From the NCBI GenBank assembly GCA_963812255.1, contig CAWEUM010000005.1:1240001-1304000 (forward strand): a stretch of DNA of 64,000 nucleotides, read 5' to 3'. Made by a program: the position numbers and the translations under genes. Positions 47,449 through 55,958 of the stretch are shown piece by piece (the stretch's first letter is position 1; each line of letters begins with the position of its first letter). The stretch comes from DATJGR01 sp963812255. GTDB taxonomy: Bacteria; Pseudomonadota; Gammaproteobacteria; Pseudomonadales; Azotimanducaceae. The notes beneath the pieces are model-generated. The model was not told where the DNA came from and ran no database searches. It was given only the letters and a program-made list of their open reading frames with translations.

Positions 47449-48594
47449 TTAGTCGGCCTGGCGCCTCAGGAACGCCGGGATATCGAGATAGTCGAGATCG
47501 CGCGCTTCGCTGGTATCGACGGAGCGTTCGAGATGCCGTGACGCGTGCTGACGCATCACGGTGGGTCGATCCAGCTTGGCATAGTCCACCTCTGCATGAG
47601 GCGCGTGAATCGGCGTGTTGTCCACGATCACGTTGGGGCGCGTCAGACCGCCGAGGCCGGTGGCGACCACCGTGACCTTCAGTTCGTCCTTCATGTCGGG
47701 ATCGATGACGGTGCCGACGACGACGGTAGCCTGCTCCGACGCGAACTCGTCGATCGTCTCGCCTACATCCGCGAACTCACCGATCGTCAGATCCGGACCA
47801 GCGGTGACGTTCACCAGTATGCCGCGAGCACCATGCAGATCGATGTCTTCGAGCAGCGGACTGCGGATCGCAGCCTCCGCTGCATCGCGCGCGCGATTCT
47901 CGCCTTTTGCGCGCCCCGTCCCCATCATCGCCATGCCCATCTCGGACATCACCGTTCGGACATCTGCGAAGTCGACGTTGATCATGCCCGGGCGAATGAT
48001 CAAATCGGCGATGCCCTGCACGGCACCCAGCAGCACATCGTTCGCGGCAGCGAAGGCCGTCAGCATGCTGGTGCGTTCGCCCAAAACCGCAAGCAACTTC
48101 TCGTTTGGAATCGTGATCAGCGAGTCGACGTAGCGCGACAATTGCTCGATCCCAGCGTCGGCGACATCCGTCCGCTTTTCGAAGCGAAACGGCTTCGTGA
48201 CGACCGCGACAGTCAGAATCTCGAGTTCACGTGCGATCTCGGCTACGACCGGTGCTGCGCCGGTACCCGTACCGCCGCCCATGCCCGCGGTGATGAACAC
48301 CATGTCCGCACCGGCGAGCACTTCGGCGATGCGGTCGCGATCTTCGAGCGCCGCCTGCCGCCCGATCTCCGGGTTCGCGCCGGCGCCGAGGCCCTTCGTG
48401 AAGGCTCCGCCAATCTGCAATGAGGTCTTCGCATCAAGACTCTTCAATGCCTGCGCATCGGTATTCGCCGCGATGAAGTCCACGCCGTCGATACCTCTGC
48501 TGAGCATGTGCTGGATGGCGTTGCCACCGCCGCCGCCGACGCCAATCACTTTGATGATCGCGCTCTGCGGTCCGCTGTCGACGAGTTCAAACAT
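47449..48594 (-). CDS. ftsZ: Cell division protein FtsZ
   Basis: 381 residues. The tubulin signature FITAGMGGGTGTGAAPVVAE, the N-terminal IKVIGVGGGGGNAIQHMLSR and the T7 synergy loop NVDFADVRTVMSEMGMAMMG are intact. The C-terminal peptide DLDYLDIPAFLRRQAD is the contact for FtsA and ZipA. It forms the Z-ring. Last fts gene of the dcw cluster, 46 bases after ftsA and upstream of lpxC. Confidence 0.98.
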   Translation of the reverse strand: MFELVDSGPQSAIIKVIGVGGGGGNAIQHMLSRGIDGVDFIAANTDAQALKSLDAKTSLQIGGAFTKGLGAGANPEIGRQAALEDRDRIAEVLAGADMVFITAGMGGGTGTGAAPVVAEIARELEILTVAVVTKPFRFEKRTDVADAGIEQLSRYVDSLITIPNEKLLAVLGERTSMLTAFAAANDVLLGAVQGIADLIIRPGMINVDFADVRTVMSEMGMAMMGTGRAKGENRARDAAEAAIRSPLLEDIDLHGARGILVNVTAGPDLTIGEFADVGETIDEFASEQATVVVGTVIDPDMKDELKVTVVATGLGGLTRPNVIVDNTPIHAPHAEVDYAKLDRPTVMRQHASRHLERSVDTSEARDLDYLDIPAFLRRQAD

Positions 48595-48640
48595 GTTGTC
48601 TACTCCCTGGTCTTTAAAGAAATTGCCGAAAGGTTGCTGA

Positions 48641-49870
48641 TCAGAAATTCTCGCTAATGAAACTTTTCAATCTCTTCACCACATCAAACGATCTACCCAT
48701 GCCACGACTTCTCGTCTCCTCTTCGCGTTGCTTTCCGTACAAAAGCAGTCCGACGCCCGTTGCGTAGATCGGATTTCGAACGATGTCCTTGAGTCCAGTG
48801 ACGTGCTTTGGCGCGCCGAGCGTCACCGGCATATGGAAGATCTCTTCGGCGAGTTCGATGACGCCTTCCATCTTGGATGAACCACCGGTGAGGACGATGC
48901 CCGCCGCAATCAGCTCTTCGAAGCCGCTGCGCCGGAGCTCGGCCTGCACCAGCGTGAACAGTTCGTCGTAGCGCGGTTCCACCACTTCGGCCAGCGCCTG
49001 CCGGGAAAGCTCTTTCGGCGGTTTGTCACCCACGCCCGGCACCTTGATCGTCTCGTCTGCACCGGCAAGCTGAGTGAGCGCACACGCATACTTGATCTTG
49101 ATCTCTTCGGCATTCTGGGTCGGTGTGCGAAGCGCCATCGCGATGTCGTTGGTGACCTGATCGCCGGCAATCGGTATGACCGCCGTATGACGAATCGCCC
49201 CGTCGGTAAACACCGCGATATCCGTGGTCCCGCCGCCGATATCGACCATGCATACGCCCAGTTCGCGTTCGTCGTCCGACAAAACCGCGTAGCTCGACGC
49301 AAGCTGCTCCAGGATCACGTCCTTGACCTTCAGGCCGCAGCGTTCGATGCACTTTTCGACGTTCTGCGCCGCATTGACCGCACACGTCACGAGATGCACT
49401 TTCGCTTCGAGGCGCACACCGGACATGCCGAGTGGCTCGCGAACACCCTCCTGATTATCGACCAGGTATTCCTGCGGCAGAATGTGCAACACCTTCTGAT
49501 CCGCTGGGATGGCAACGGCTTGGGCTGCGTCGATGACGCGCTCGATATCCTGTTGGAACACTTCCCGATCGCGGATCGCGACGATGCCGTGCGAGTTGAG
49601 GCTGCGCACGTGACTCCCGGCGATACCGGCATACACTTCGTCGATGTGGCAGCCGGCCATCAATTCAGCTTCCTCGATGGCGCGCTGAATCGATTGCACG
49701 GTCGACTCGATGTTCACGACCACGCCTTTTTTCAAGCCCCTCGAGCGATGCGATCCGATGCCGATGATCTCGATGTCACCGTCGTCGGTCACTTCTCCAA
49801 CGATCGCGGCGACCTTACTGGTGCCGATGTCGAGCCCAACGATGATCCGCCGCGAGCTGTCAGAGACCAT
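48641..49870 (-). CDS. ftsA: Cell division protein FtsA
   Basis: 409 residues from ATG 49870, which overlaps the ftsQ stop by one base. The frame extends far upstream, but RRIIVGLDIGTSKVAAIVGE is the real N-terminus. The actin-like ATPase has phosphate loops DIGTSK and MVDIGGGTTDIAVFTDG, the 1C region with GMSGVRLEAKVHLVT, and adenosine motif GIVLTGGSSKMEGV. The C-terminal amphipathic helix GRSFDVVKRLKSFISENF would tether FtsZ to the membrane. Confidence 0.96.
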   Translation of the reverse strand: MVSDSSRRIIVGLDIGTSKVAAIVGEVTDDGDIEIIGIGSHRSRGLKKGVVVNIESTVQSIQRAIEEAELMAGCHIDEVYAGIAGSHVRSLNSHGIVAIRDREVFQQDIERVIDAAQAVAIPADQKVLHILPQEYLVDNQEGVREPLGMSGVRLEAKVHLVTCAVNAAQNVEKCIERCGLKVKDVILEQLASSYAVLSDDERELGVCMVDIGGGTTDIAVFTDGAIRHTAVIPIAGDQVTNDIAMALRTPTQNAEEIKIKYACALTQLAGADETIKVPGVGDKPPKELSRQALAEVVEPRYDELFTLVQAELRRSGFEELIAAGIVLTGGSSKMEGVIELAEEIFHMPVTLGAPKHVTGLKDIVRNPIYATGVGLLLYGKQREEETRSRGMGRSFDVVKRLKSFISENF

Positions 49871-50616
49871 CAATTGACCACCCGAATCATGTGAGAAGCC
49901 GATGCCAGTTGAATACCATCCGCGCTGCGCCAGCTCACCGCGACGCCGTTTCGATAGCGTGCATCGATGTGATCGACCTGATCCAGACGATCCTCGATCA
50001 CGGTCCGGTAGACGCTGTAGAAGCGCTCGACGCGTTCCAACAACTGCTGGTGCCCGAGCGACACCGTTATGTCGTTGGTGAATCTCACACTCCACTCGCC
50101 GAGCGCATCCTCGTCGATTTCGGCGATTCTCAGTGGGGTGTCGGCAAGCACTTGATCGAGCATCTGAACGATCTGCATCGCCCTGGCGCCATTGGCGTTG
50201 ACACATCGAATCAGCGGTAGCGCGGGATCCGGCGTGCCAGCAGTGCCGATCACCTCACCGCTGCTGTTCAGCACCCCACCGTCACCCCAGCGTGCGACGA
50301 TGGGATCCTTGGTTACCGATACATCCACGATGCCTGGCCAGATCCGCCGCGCGCGAACATCACGAGGCCAAGACAGCGCGACCACGTTGGCGACCACATC
50401 GTCGAGACTCACTCCGAGCAAGCCGCCGTCCAAACGTTGCAGAACCGCGGTTTTCACTGCGGCGCGTTCCGGGCGGCTGAGATCTCCGCTGACGCGAACG
50501 ACCCGTACGGGGCTGTTCATGACCACCAGCGACGCGGCCAGTACCGCGACGACACCAACGAGTAACGCGCCGGCGAGAACGCATTGTCGGTGCGACATAC
50601 CTTCGCTAACTCTCAT
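49870..50616 (-). CDS. ftsQ: Cell division protein FtsQ
   Basis: 248 residues. ATG 50616 has GAGG five bases before it and overlaps the end of murC by 11 bases; ATG 50598 is an alternative with poorer spacing. One N-terminal span (VLAGALLVGVVAVLAASLVV), then the POTRA domain (VRVVRVSGDLSRPERAAVKT, LGVSLDDVVANVVALSWPRD, RRIWPGIVDVSVTKDPIVAR) and the FtsQ beta domain (ERVERFYSVYRTV). It links FtsA/Z with FtsB-FtsL. ddl, usually between murC and ftsQ, is absent. Confidence 0.93.
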   Translation of the reverse strand: MRVSEGMSHRQCVLAGALLVGVVAVLAASLVVMNSPVRVVRVSGDLSRPERAAVKTAVLQRLDGGLLGVSLDDVVANVVALSWPRDVRARRIWPGIVDVSVTKDPIVARWGDGGVLNSSGEVIGTAGTPDPALPLIRCVNANGARAMQIVQMLDQVLADTPLRIAEIDEDALGEWSVRFTNDITVSLGHQQLLERVERFYSVYRTVIEDRLDQVDHIDARYRNGVAVSWRSADGIQLASASHMIRVVN

Positions 50617-52012
50617 GATCGCCTCGCAGCCGTTTGGACAACTGGTTGACGTTGCCGGCGCCTTGCACGAGGAGTACGTCGTCCGATTCGAGAACGTTCG
50701 GCAGCAGCGCATATGCTTCTTGCGGGTTCGCGGCATAGATTGGATTGATCAAGCCACGGTCGCGTATACCCTGGCCTAGCGCGTGACTGTCGGCACCGGC
50801 AATGTAGTCCTCACCGGCGCTGTACACGTCCAACAGCATCAGCTTGTCGACGCGAGAGAGCACCTTCGTGAATTCGTCGTAGAGGTCGTGCGTACGGGTA
50901 AAGCGATGCGGCTGATAGACCATCACGAGACGCCGGTTCGGCCACACTTTGCGCGCGGCGTCGATGACCATCGCGACTTCGGTCGGATGATGTCCGTAGT
51001 CGTCGACGATGGTGATGCGCTTGTTGGCAGCGACGGTCTCGGCGACGTCAAACCGTCTCGAGACCCCGGAAAATTCCTCGAGCCCGCCCAAAATCGCTTC
51101 GTCGGACACACCTTCTTCGGTCGCAACCGCGATCGCCGCAAGCGCATTCAGCACGTTGTGCGCGCCAGCCAGATTCACTACTACATCCAACGGCGCATGT
51201 CCCATAGGACGCTCCGCACGAAACTTCCAGGCGAGGCCTCGAACTTCTACGTGAGTGGCCCGGAAATCTGCGTCGTCGGCGACGCCATAGGTCAACATCG
51301 GTCGCGAGACCACATCGAGAATCGCGCGCACGTTTGGATCGTCGATGCACAGCACGGCGACACCGTAGAACGGCAGCCGATGCACGAATTCAACGAACGT
51401 TTGCGAAAGCCGCGAGAAGTCACCGCCGTAAGTCCGCAAATGATCCCGGTCGATGTTCGTTACGACGGCGACCATCGGTTGCAGATGCAGGAACGAAGCG
51501 TCGCTCTCATCGGCTTCCGCAATGAGATAGCGGCTCGCACCCAGTTGTGCATTGCTGCCGGTACTGTTCAGCAACCCGCCGATCACGAACGTTGGGTCCA
51601 GATCCGCTGCCTTGAAAATCGATGTGATCAAGCTTGTGGTGGTCGTCTTACCATGCGTGCCCGCGACCGCGATTCCGTGACGATAGCGCATCAGCTCGCC
51701 AAGCATTTCGGCACGAGACACGACCGGGATTCGTGCGGCATGCGCGGCGACGATTTCCGGGTTCGAGACCGCCACCGCGCTGGACACGACCACTACGTCC
51801 GCTCCGGCCACGTTGCGTTCACAGTGACTCATTGCGACGCGCGCACCAAGTTGAACGAGTCTATCGATCGTCACCGAACCCGCGATGTCCGATCCGGAGA
51901 TTCGATAACCCTGGTTCAACAACACCTCGGCGATGCCGCACATTCCGGAACCACCGATCCCAACGAAATGAATCTGTCGCACGCGACGCATTTCGGGCAC
52001 CTGGATGACCAT
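50606..52012 (-). CDS. murC: UDP-N-acetylmuramate-L-alanine ligase
   Basis: 468 residues. IHFVGIGGSGMCGIAEVLLN (UDP-binding), VAGTHGKTTTTSLITSIFKA (ATP P-loop), AEADESDASFLHLQP, VTNIDRDHLRTYGGDF, DDYGHHPTEVAMVIDAARKV and MVYQPHRFTRTHDLYDEF are all MurC signatures. It adds L-Ala to UDP-MurNAc. Its ATG directly abuts the ftsW stop (TAG|ATG), leaving no room for murG, which normally separates the two. Confidence 0.97.
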   Translation of the reverse strand: MVIQVPEMRRVRQIHFVGIGGSGMCGIAEVLLNQGYRISGSDIAGSVTIDRLVQLGARVAMSHCERNVAGADVVVVSSAVAVSNPEIVAAHAARIPVVSRAEMLGELMRYRHGIAVAGTHGKTTTTSLITSIFKAADLDPTFVIGGLLNSTGSNAQLGASRYLIAEADESDASFLHLQPMVAVVTNIDRDHLRTYGGDFSRLSQTFVEFVHRLPFYGVAVLCIDDPNVRAILDVVSRPMLTYGVADDADFRATHVEVRGLAWKFRAERPMGHAPLDVVVNLAGAHNVLNALAAIAVATEEGVSDEAILGGLEEFSGVSRRFDVAETVAANKRITIVDDYGHHPTEVAMVIDAARKVWPNRRLVMVYQPHRFTRTHDLYDEFTKVLSRVDKLMLLDVYSAGEDYIAGADSHALGQGIRDRGLINPIYAANPQEAYALLPNVLESDDVLLVQGAGNVNQLSKRLRGDHES

Positions 52013-53119
52013 CTAGCGCGTCCTCCCGTGCTCTAGTTGCACGCGCAATACCAGCCCAATCAATGCACAGCAGACGATCAAACTGTTACCGCCGTAGGAG
52101 ACAAACGGCAATGTCAGGCCTTTTGTTGGTAGTGTCCCGGTATTCACGCCAATGTTGATGGCGCACTGAATGCCGAGCAGCAGCGCGATCCCATAGGCGA
52201 GATATCCGGCGAACGCGCGCCCCTCTGAGATCGCCTGGCCGGCGATGCGGAGAATCCGCAGAACGAGCGCGACCAGCAGTGCAAACACGAGCAATGCGCC
52301 GACCAGACCGAGTTCCTCGGCGATCACCGCAAAGATGAAATCGTTGTGGGCTTCCGGGAGGTACAACAGTTTCTGGATACCGGCGCCGAGTCCCAGACCA
52401 AACATGTCGCCGCGGCCAAACGCGATCAGCGCCTGGGTCAATTGATAGCCACTTCCATACGCGGAGGCCCACGGGTCGAGAAATGTCACGAGCCGAGCGA
52501 GCCGATAGGGCTGCAGCACCGACAACGCCGCGAGCAGCAGCGCTACCAGGACCACGATCAATAGGAAATGACGCAGACGCGCACCGGCGAGGAACAGAAC
52601 GCCGCCGGTCACAGCGGACAACACAACGACCGACCCGAAGTCCGGCTCGAGCAGCAGCATCGCGCACATCACGCCAACGAGGGCCAACGGCCGCACCAGC
52701 GCGACGGCGTCGGTCGTGAGTGCGGCGCGATTGCGCGCCAGGTAGCCTGCGAGATAGACGACCAGCGCAAACTTCGCAACCTCCGCGGCTTGGACCGAAA
52801 ACGGTCCGAAGCCGATCCAACGGCGACTGCCGTTGACCATGTGACCGAGCCCTGGGACCAGCACCATCACTGTCGTCAGCAACGCGATGATCAGAATCGG
52901 CCTGTGCAGCGATTGCCAGATGCGCAATGGCAGCCACGCGCACAGCACCAGCGCGATCGCACCAATGAGCAGGTAGACGCCATGCCTGATGATGAAATGC
53001 GCCGGCGCGCCATACAGTGCAACTGCGCGCGGGAACGACGCAGACGCGACCATCACGAAGCCGACCGTCACGGCCGCGAGCCAGAGCATCACGAGTGTGT
53101 AGTCCCAGTCGCGACTCAC
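52013..53119 (-). CDS. ftsW: Septal peptidoglycan polymerase FtsW
   Basis: 368 residues from GTG 53119, overlapping the murD stop by four bases (GTGA). About ten membrane spans; SEDS signatures are NGSRRWIGFGPFSVQAAEVA, LLLEPDFGSVVVLSAVTGG, YQLTQALIAFGRGDMFGLGL, LPEAHNDFIFAVIAEELGLV and NIGVNTGTLPTKGLTLPFVS with YGGNSLI. It polymerises septal glycan with FtsI. The longer frame to 53197 lies inside murD and is rejected. Confidence 0.95.
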   Translation of the reverse strand: MSRDWDYTLVMLWLAAVTVGFVMVASASFPRAVALYGAPAHFIIRHGVYLLIGAIALVLCAWLPLRIWQSLHRPILIIALLTTVMVLVPGLGHMVNGSRRWIGFGPFSVQAAEVAKFALVVYLAGYLARNRAALTTDAVALVRPLALVGVMCAMLLLEPDFGSVVVLSAVTGGVLFLAGARLRHFLLIVVLVALLLAALSVLQPYRLARLVTFLDPWASAYGSGYQLTQALIAFGRGDMFGLGLGAGIQKLLYLPEAHNDFIFAVIAEELGLVGALLVFALLVALVLRILRIAGQAISEGRAFAGYLAYGIALLLGIQCAINIGVNTGTLPTKGLTLPFVSYGGNSLIVCCALIGLVLRVQLEHGRTR

Positions 53120-54444
53120 AGCGCAAGCTCCGCAACGGCGTCCGCAAACGCACGACCACGCGCTTCGAAGTTCGCGAACATGTCCAGGCTCGCGCAAGCG
53201 GGCGACAGCAATACAATGTCGCCGTCTCGGGCGAGTGTCCGCGCTTGACCGACCGCATCGCGCATCGTGAGCACCCGGTGTACTGGTGCTGCACCGGTCA
53301 CTGCCGCTTCCACCACCGCCGCGTCCTGACCGAGCGCGACCACATCACGAACATATTTCGAAACCGGCTCACGCAGCGGCGACAGATCGGCGCGTTTGGC
53401 GTCGCCGCCTGCAATCAGAATGATGTGAGGACGCGCCTCTCCCAGCCCCTCGAGCGCCGCCAGACACGCGCCCACGTTGGTCGCCTTCGAGTCATCGATG
53501 AACGTGATGCCGTCGATGACCGCAACCGTGCGACAACGATGGTCAAGGCCTTTGAAGGTGCGCAGCGTATGCGCCCACGACCCCGAATCGGCGCCGGCTG
53601 CTCGTGCCAGGGCCATCGACGCGAGTGCATTGAATTCGTTGTGCCGGCCCCGAATGCCGAGTTGATCGACCGACAGGAATCGCTCGCTCGCCGTGGCGAG
53701 ATAGCGTCTGCCATCACGTTCCACTATTCCCCAACCATCCAACTCGGGCGCATCGAGCCCGATCGATATACCTTGGCCGGAGTTCGGGCGCGTCAGCAGA
53801 TCGGCACGGTTGTAGATTGCAACATCACAGTCGACGAAAATGCGTTGCTTGCTTGCCGCGTATGCAGCCACGTTGGGATATCGATCGAGATGGTCCGGTG
53901 TCACGTTCAAATTCGCGGCGATCGTGAGTCTTCCGGCGTTCAGGCGCTCGAGTTGGAAGCTCGATAGTTCAACGACGTATGCATCGCGCTTCGCATCGAG
54001 CAGATCCAGTGCTGCCTCGCCCAGATTGCCGCCAACGCCCACATTCATCCCCGCGCCGCGCAACAATTCGCCCGTCAGCGCCGTGACTGTGCTCTTACCG
54101 TTGGTACCGGTAACTCCGATCACCGGCGCACGTGCGTGCGCGAGGAACAATTCGATGTCGCTGACCATCGGAATGCCGCGCTCACGTGCCCGATCGAGGA
54201 GACAGTTCGAGGTCTGCAGGCCCGGACTGACGACGATTCGATCGGCAACGACGAACTGATCCGGCATCGCATTACCCAGCATCAACTCCACGTCCGGGTA
54301 CTGGGTGCGCGTCCGGTCAGCGAACGGGGGTGCCACGCGTGTATCGATCACCGTCACGCGGTCGGTCGCGTGTAAGAAGCGAACGCATGAAAAGCCCGTG
54401 ACGCCGAGACCGAATACCACCGTATGGGTCTGGCGATTGGTCAA
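53116..54444 (-). CDS. murD: UDP-N-acetylmuramoylalanine-D-glutamate ligase
   Basis: 442 residues if TTG 54444 is the start: GGAG lies eight bases before it, and it overlaps the murE stop by four bases (TTGA), like the other junctions in the cluster. ATG 54474 would add 10 residues. THTVVFGLGVTGFSCVRFL (UDP-binding), IGVTGTNGKSTVTALTGELL (P-loop), NLNVTPDHLDRYPNVAAYAA, IDDSKATNVGACLAALEG and LSPACASLDMFANFEARG are MurD motifs. It adds D-Glu to UDP-MurNAc-L-Ala. murF and mraY, normally upstream of murD, are missing. Confidence 0.96.
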   Translation of the reverse strand: MTNRQTHTVVFGLGVTGFSCVRFLHATDRVTVIDTRVAPPFADRTRTQYPDVELMLGNAMPDQFVVADRIVVSPGLQTSNCLLDRARERGIPMVSDIELFLAHARAPVIGVTGTNGKSTVTALTGELLRGAGMNVGVGGNLGEAALDLLDAKRDAYVVELSSFQLERLNAGRLTIAANLNVTPDHLDRYPNVAAYAASKQRIFVDCDVAIYNRADLLTRPNSGQGISIGLDAPELDGWGIVERDGRRYLATASERFLSVDQLGIRGRHNEFNALASMALARAAGADSGSWAHTLRTFKGLDHRCRTVAVIDGITFIDDSKATNVGACLAALEGLGEARPHIILIAGGDAKRADLSPLREPVSKYVRDVVALGQDAAVVEAAVTGAAPVHRVLTMRDAVGQARTLARDGDIVLLSPACASLDMFANFEARGRAFADAVAELAL

Positions 54445-55958
54445 GTTCGAGACTCCGATTGCGTAACTTCCCATTCACCCAAGACGCGCCGGACCACGTC
54501 CGAATCGCGAAAAGGCAATCGTTTCCCGTCGATTTCCTGGTAGCTCTCGTGACCTTTTCCGGCCACCAGCACGATGTCCCCAGCGGTCGCGGATGCGATG
54601 GCGCGCTCGATCGCCGTCGCGCGATTCAGTTCCACGTCGAACGCCGCCGCACGAAACCCTGCGGCGATTTCTGCCGCGATGTCCGCGGCGGCTTCCGATC
54701 TTGGATTGTCGCTGGTGACCCAAGCGTGATCGGCACCCACTTCGACCGCTCGCGCCATCAACGCTCGCTTGCCGCGATCGCGGTCGCCTCCGCACCCAAA
54801 CACGCAGAATATTCGGCCGGTCGAATGTCGACGCAGCGCTGCCAATGCCTTCGCAAGCGCATCCGGGGTGTGAGCAAAATCCACGACCACCCACGGCGTG
54901 TCGTCACCGCGAAACAGCTGCATGCGTCCGGTCGGTGGTGCGAGCAGCGCGGTCGCCCCGACGACGTCGTCGATCGCCGCACCCGCAAGGCATGCTGCCC
55001 CGGCCGCCGCGGCAAAATTGGCGACGTTGAATTCGCCCAATAGCGGCAACCGAAACCGTCGTTCTCCCCATGGCGTCGCGAGCGCACCGGCAATTCCCGC
55101 ATCGTCGAATGCGAGATCTGACCAACTCAGATCCGCATCGGGCGTGCTACCGAAGCGGAGCAGATTCACGCCGGATTTCTTCTCGCGGTACAGAATGCGC
55201 CCCTGCGGATCGTCCCAGTTGACCACACCGGCTTGCAGCGTTGGCCATTCGAACAACCGTCGCTTGGCAGCTGCGTAATGCTCCATGGTCGCGTGATAGT
55301 CGAGGTGGTCGCGGGTCAGGTTCGTGAAAACGGCAATATCGAAGGCGATGTCCGCGACACGGTCCTGATCGAGCGCGTGGGAACTCACCTCCAACGCCGC
55401 CCACTGCGCACCGGCTGAGACGAAACCGGCAAGCCTGCGCTGCAACGTCGCGGAATCTTCCGTCGTCAGATCCGACGGGCACGTCTTGCCCGCGAAGCCC
55501 CATCCCAGCGTGCCACCGTAGCCGGATGGTCGACCGGATGCGGACAACAGCGTCGCCGCGAAATGACTGACCGAGGTTTTTCCGTTTGTGCCGGTCACAC
55601 CGATGCAGCCGAGGACACGGCTCGGATGATCATAGAAACGCGCCGCGATGCGCCCGGCGATCCGTCGCGTGTCAGCCGCCTGCACCGTTGCGACCGCAGG
55701 CGTTGCCATATCGCGTTCGGACACCCGTTCGGGGATCCGTTCGCTCAGAATGGCGGCCGCGCCTTTGGCAATGGCCGCCTCGATGAAGTCGTGTCCGTCG
55801 TATGCCGCGCCGCTTATCGCGATGAACAGTTCGCCCGCACGCAACGTACGCGAATCGGTCGACACGCCGCTGATCCAAACATCCTGCGCCGCCGAGAGTG
55901 AGACTCCGAGATCGCCTCCGACACAATCACCCAGCCGCTTACGCGGCAGCGCGCTCAC
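54441..55958 (-). CDS. murE: UDP-MurNAc-L-Ala-D-Glu:meso-diaminopimelate ligase
   Basis: 505 residues. WISGVSTDSRTLRAGELFIA, CIGVTGTNGKTSVSHFAATL (P-loop), TTEDSATLQRRLAGFVSAGA, MEVSS-like ALEVSSHALDQDRV, FTNLTRDHLDYHATMEHYAA and CVFGCGGDRDRGKRALM are diagnostic. The motif VTSDNPRSEAAADIA (DNPR) indicates meso-diaminopimelate rather than lysine as the added residue. There is no MurF fusion; length is normal for MurE alone. Overlaps ftsI by four bases upstream and murD downstream. Confidence 0.97.
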   Translation of the reverse strand: MSALPRKRLGDCVGGDLGVSLSAAQDVWISGVSTDSRTLRAGELFIAISGAAYDGHDFIEAAIAKGAAAILSERIPERVSERDMATPAVATVQAADTRRIAGRIAARFYDHPSRVLGCIGVTGTNGKTSVSHFAATLLSASGRPSGYGGTLGWGFAGKTCPSDLTTEDSATLQRRLAGFVSAGAQWAALEVSSHALDQDRVADIAFDIAVFTNLTRDHLDYHATMEHYAAAKRRLFEWPTLQAGVVNWDDPQGRILYREKKSGVNLLRFGSTPDADLSWSDLAFDDAGIAGALATPWGERRFRLPLLGEFNVANFAAAAGAACLAGAAIDDVVGATALLAPPTGRMQLFRGDDTPWVVVDFAHTPDALAKALAALRRHSTGRIFCVFGCGGDRDRGKRALMARAVEVGADHAWVTSDNPRSEAAADIAAEIAAGFRAAAFDVELNRATAIERAIASATAGDIVLVAGKGHESYQEIDGKRLPFRDSDVVRRVLGEWEVTQSESRT

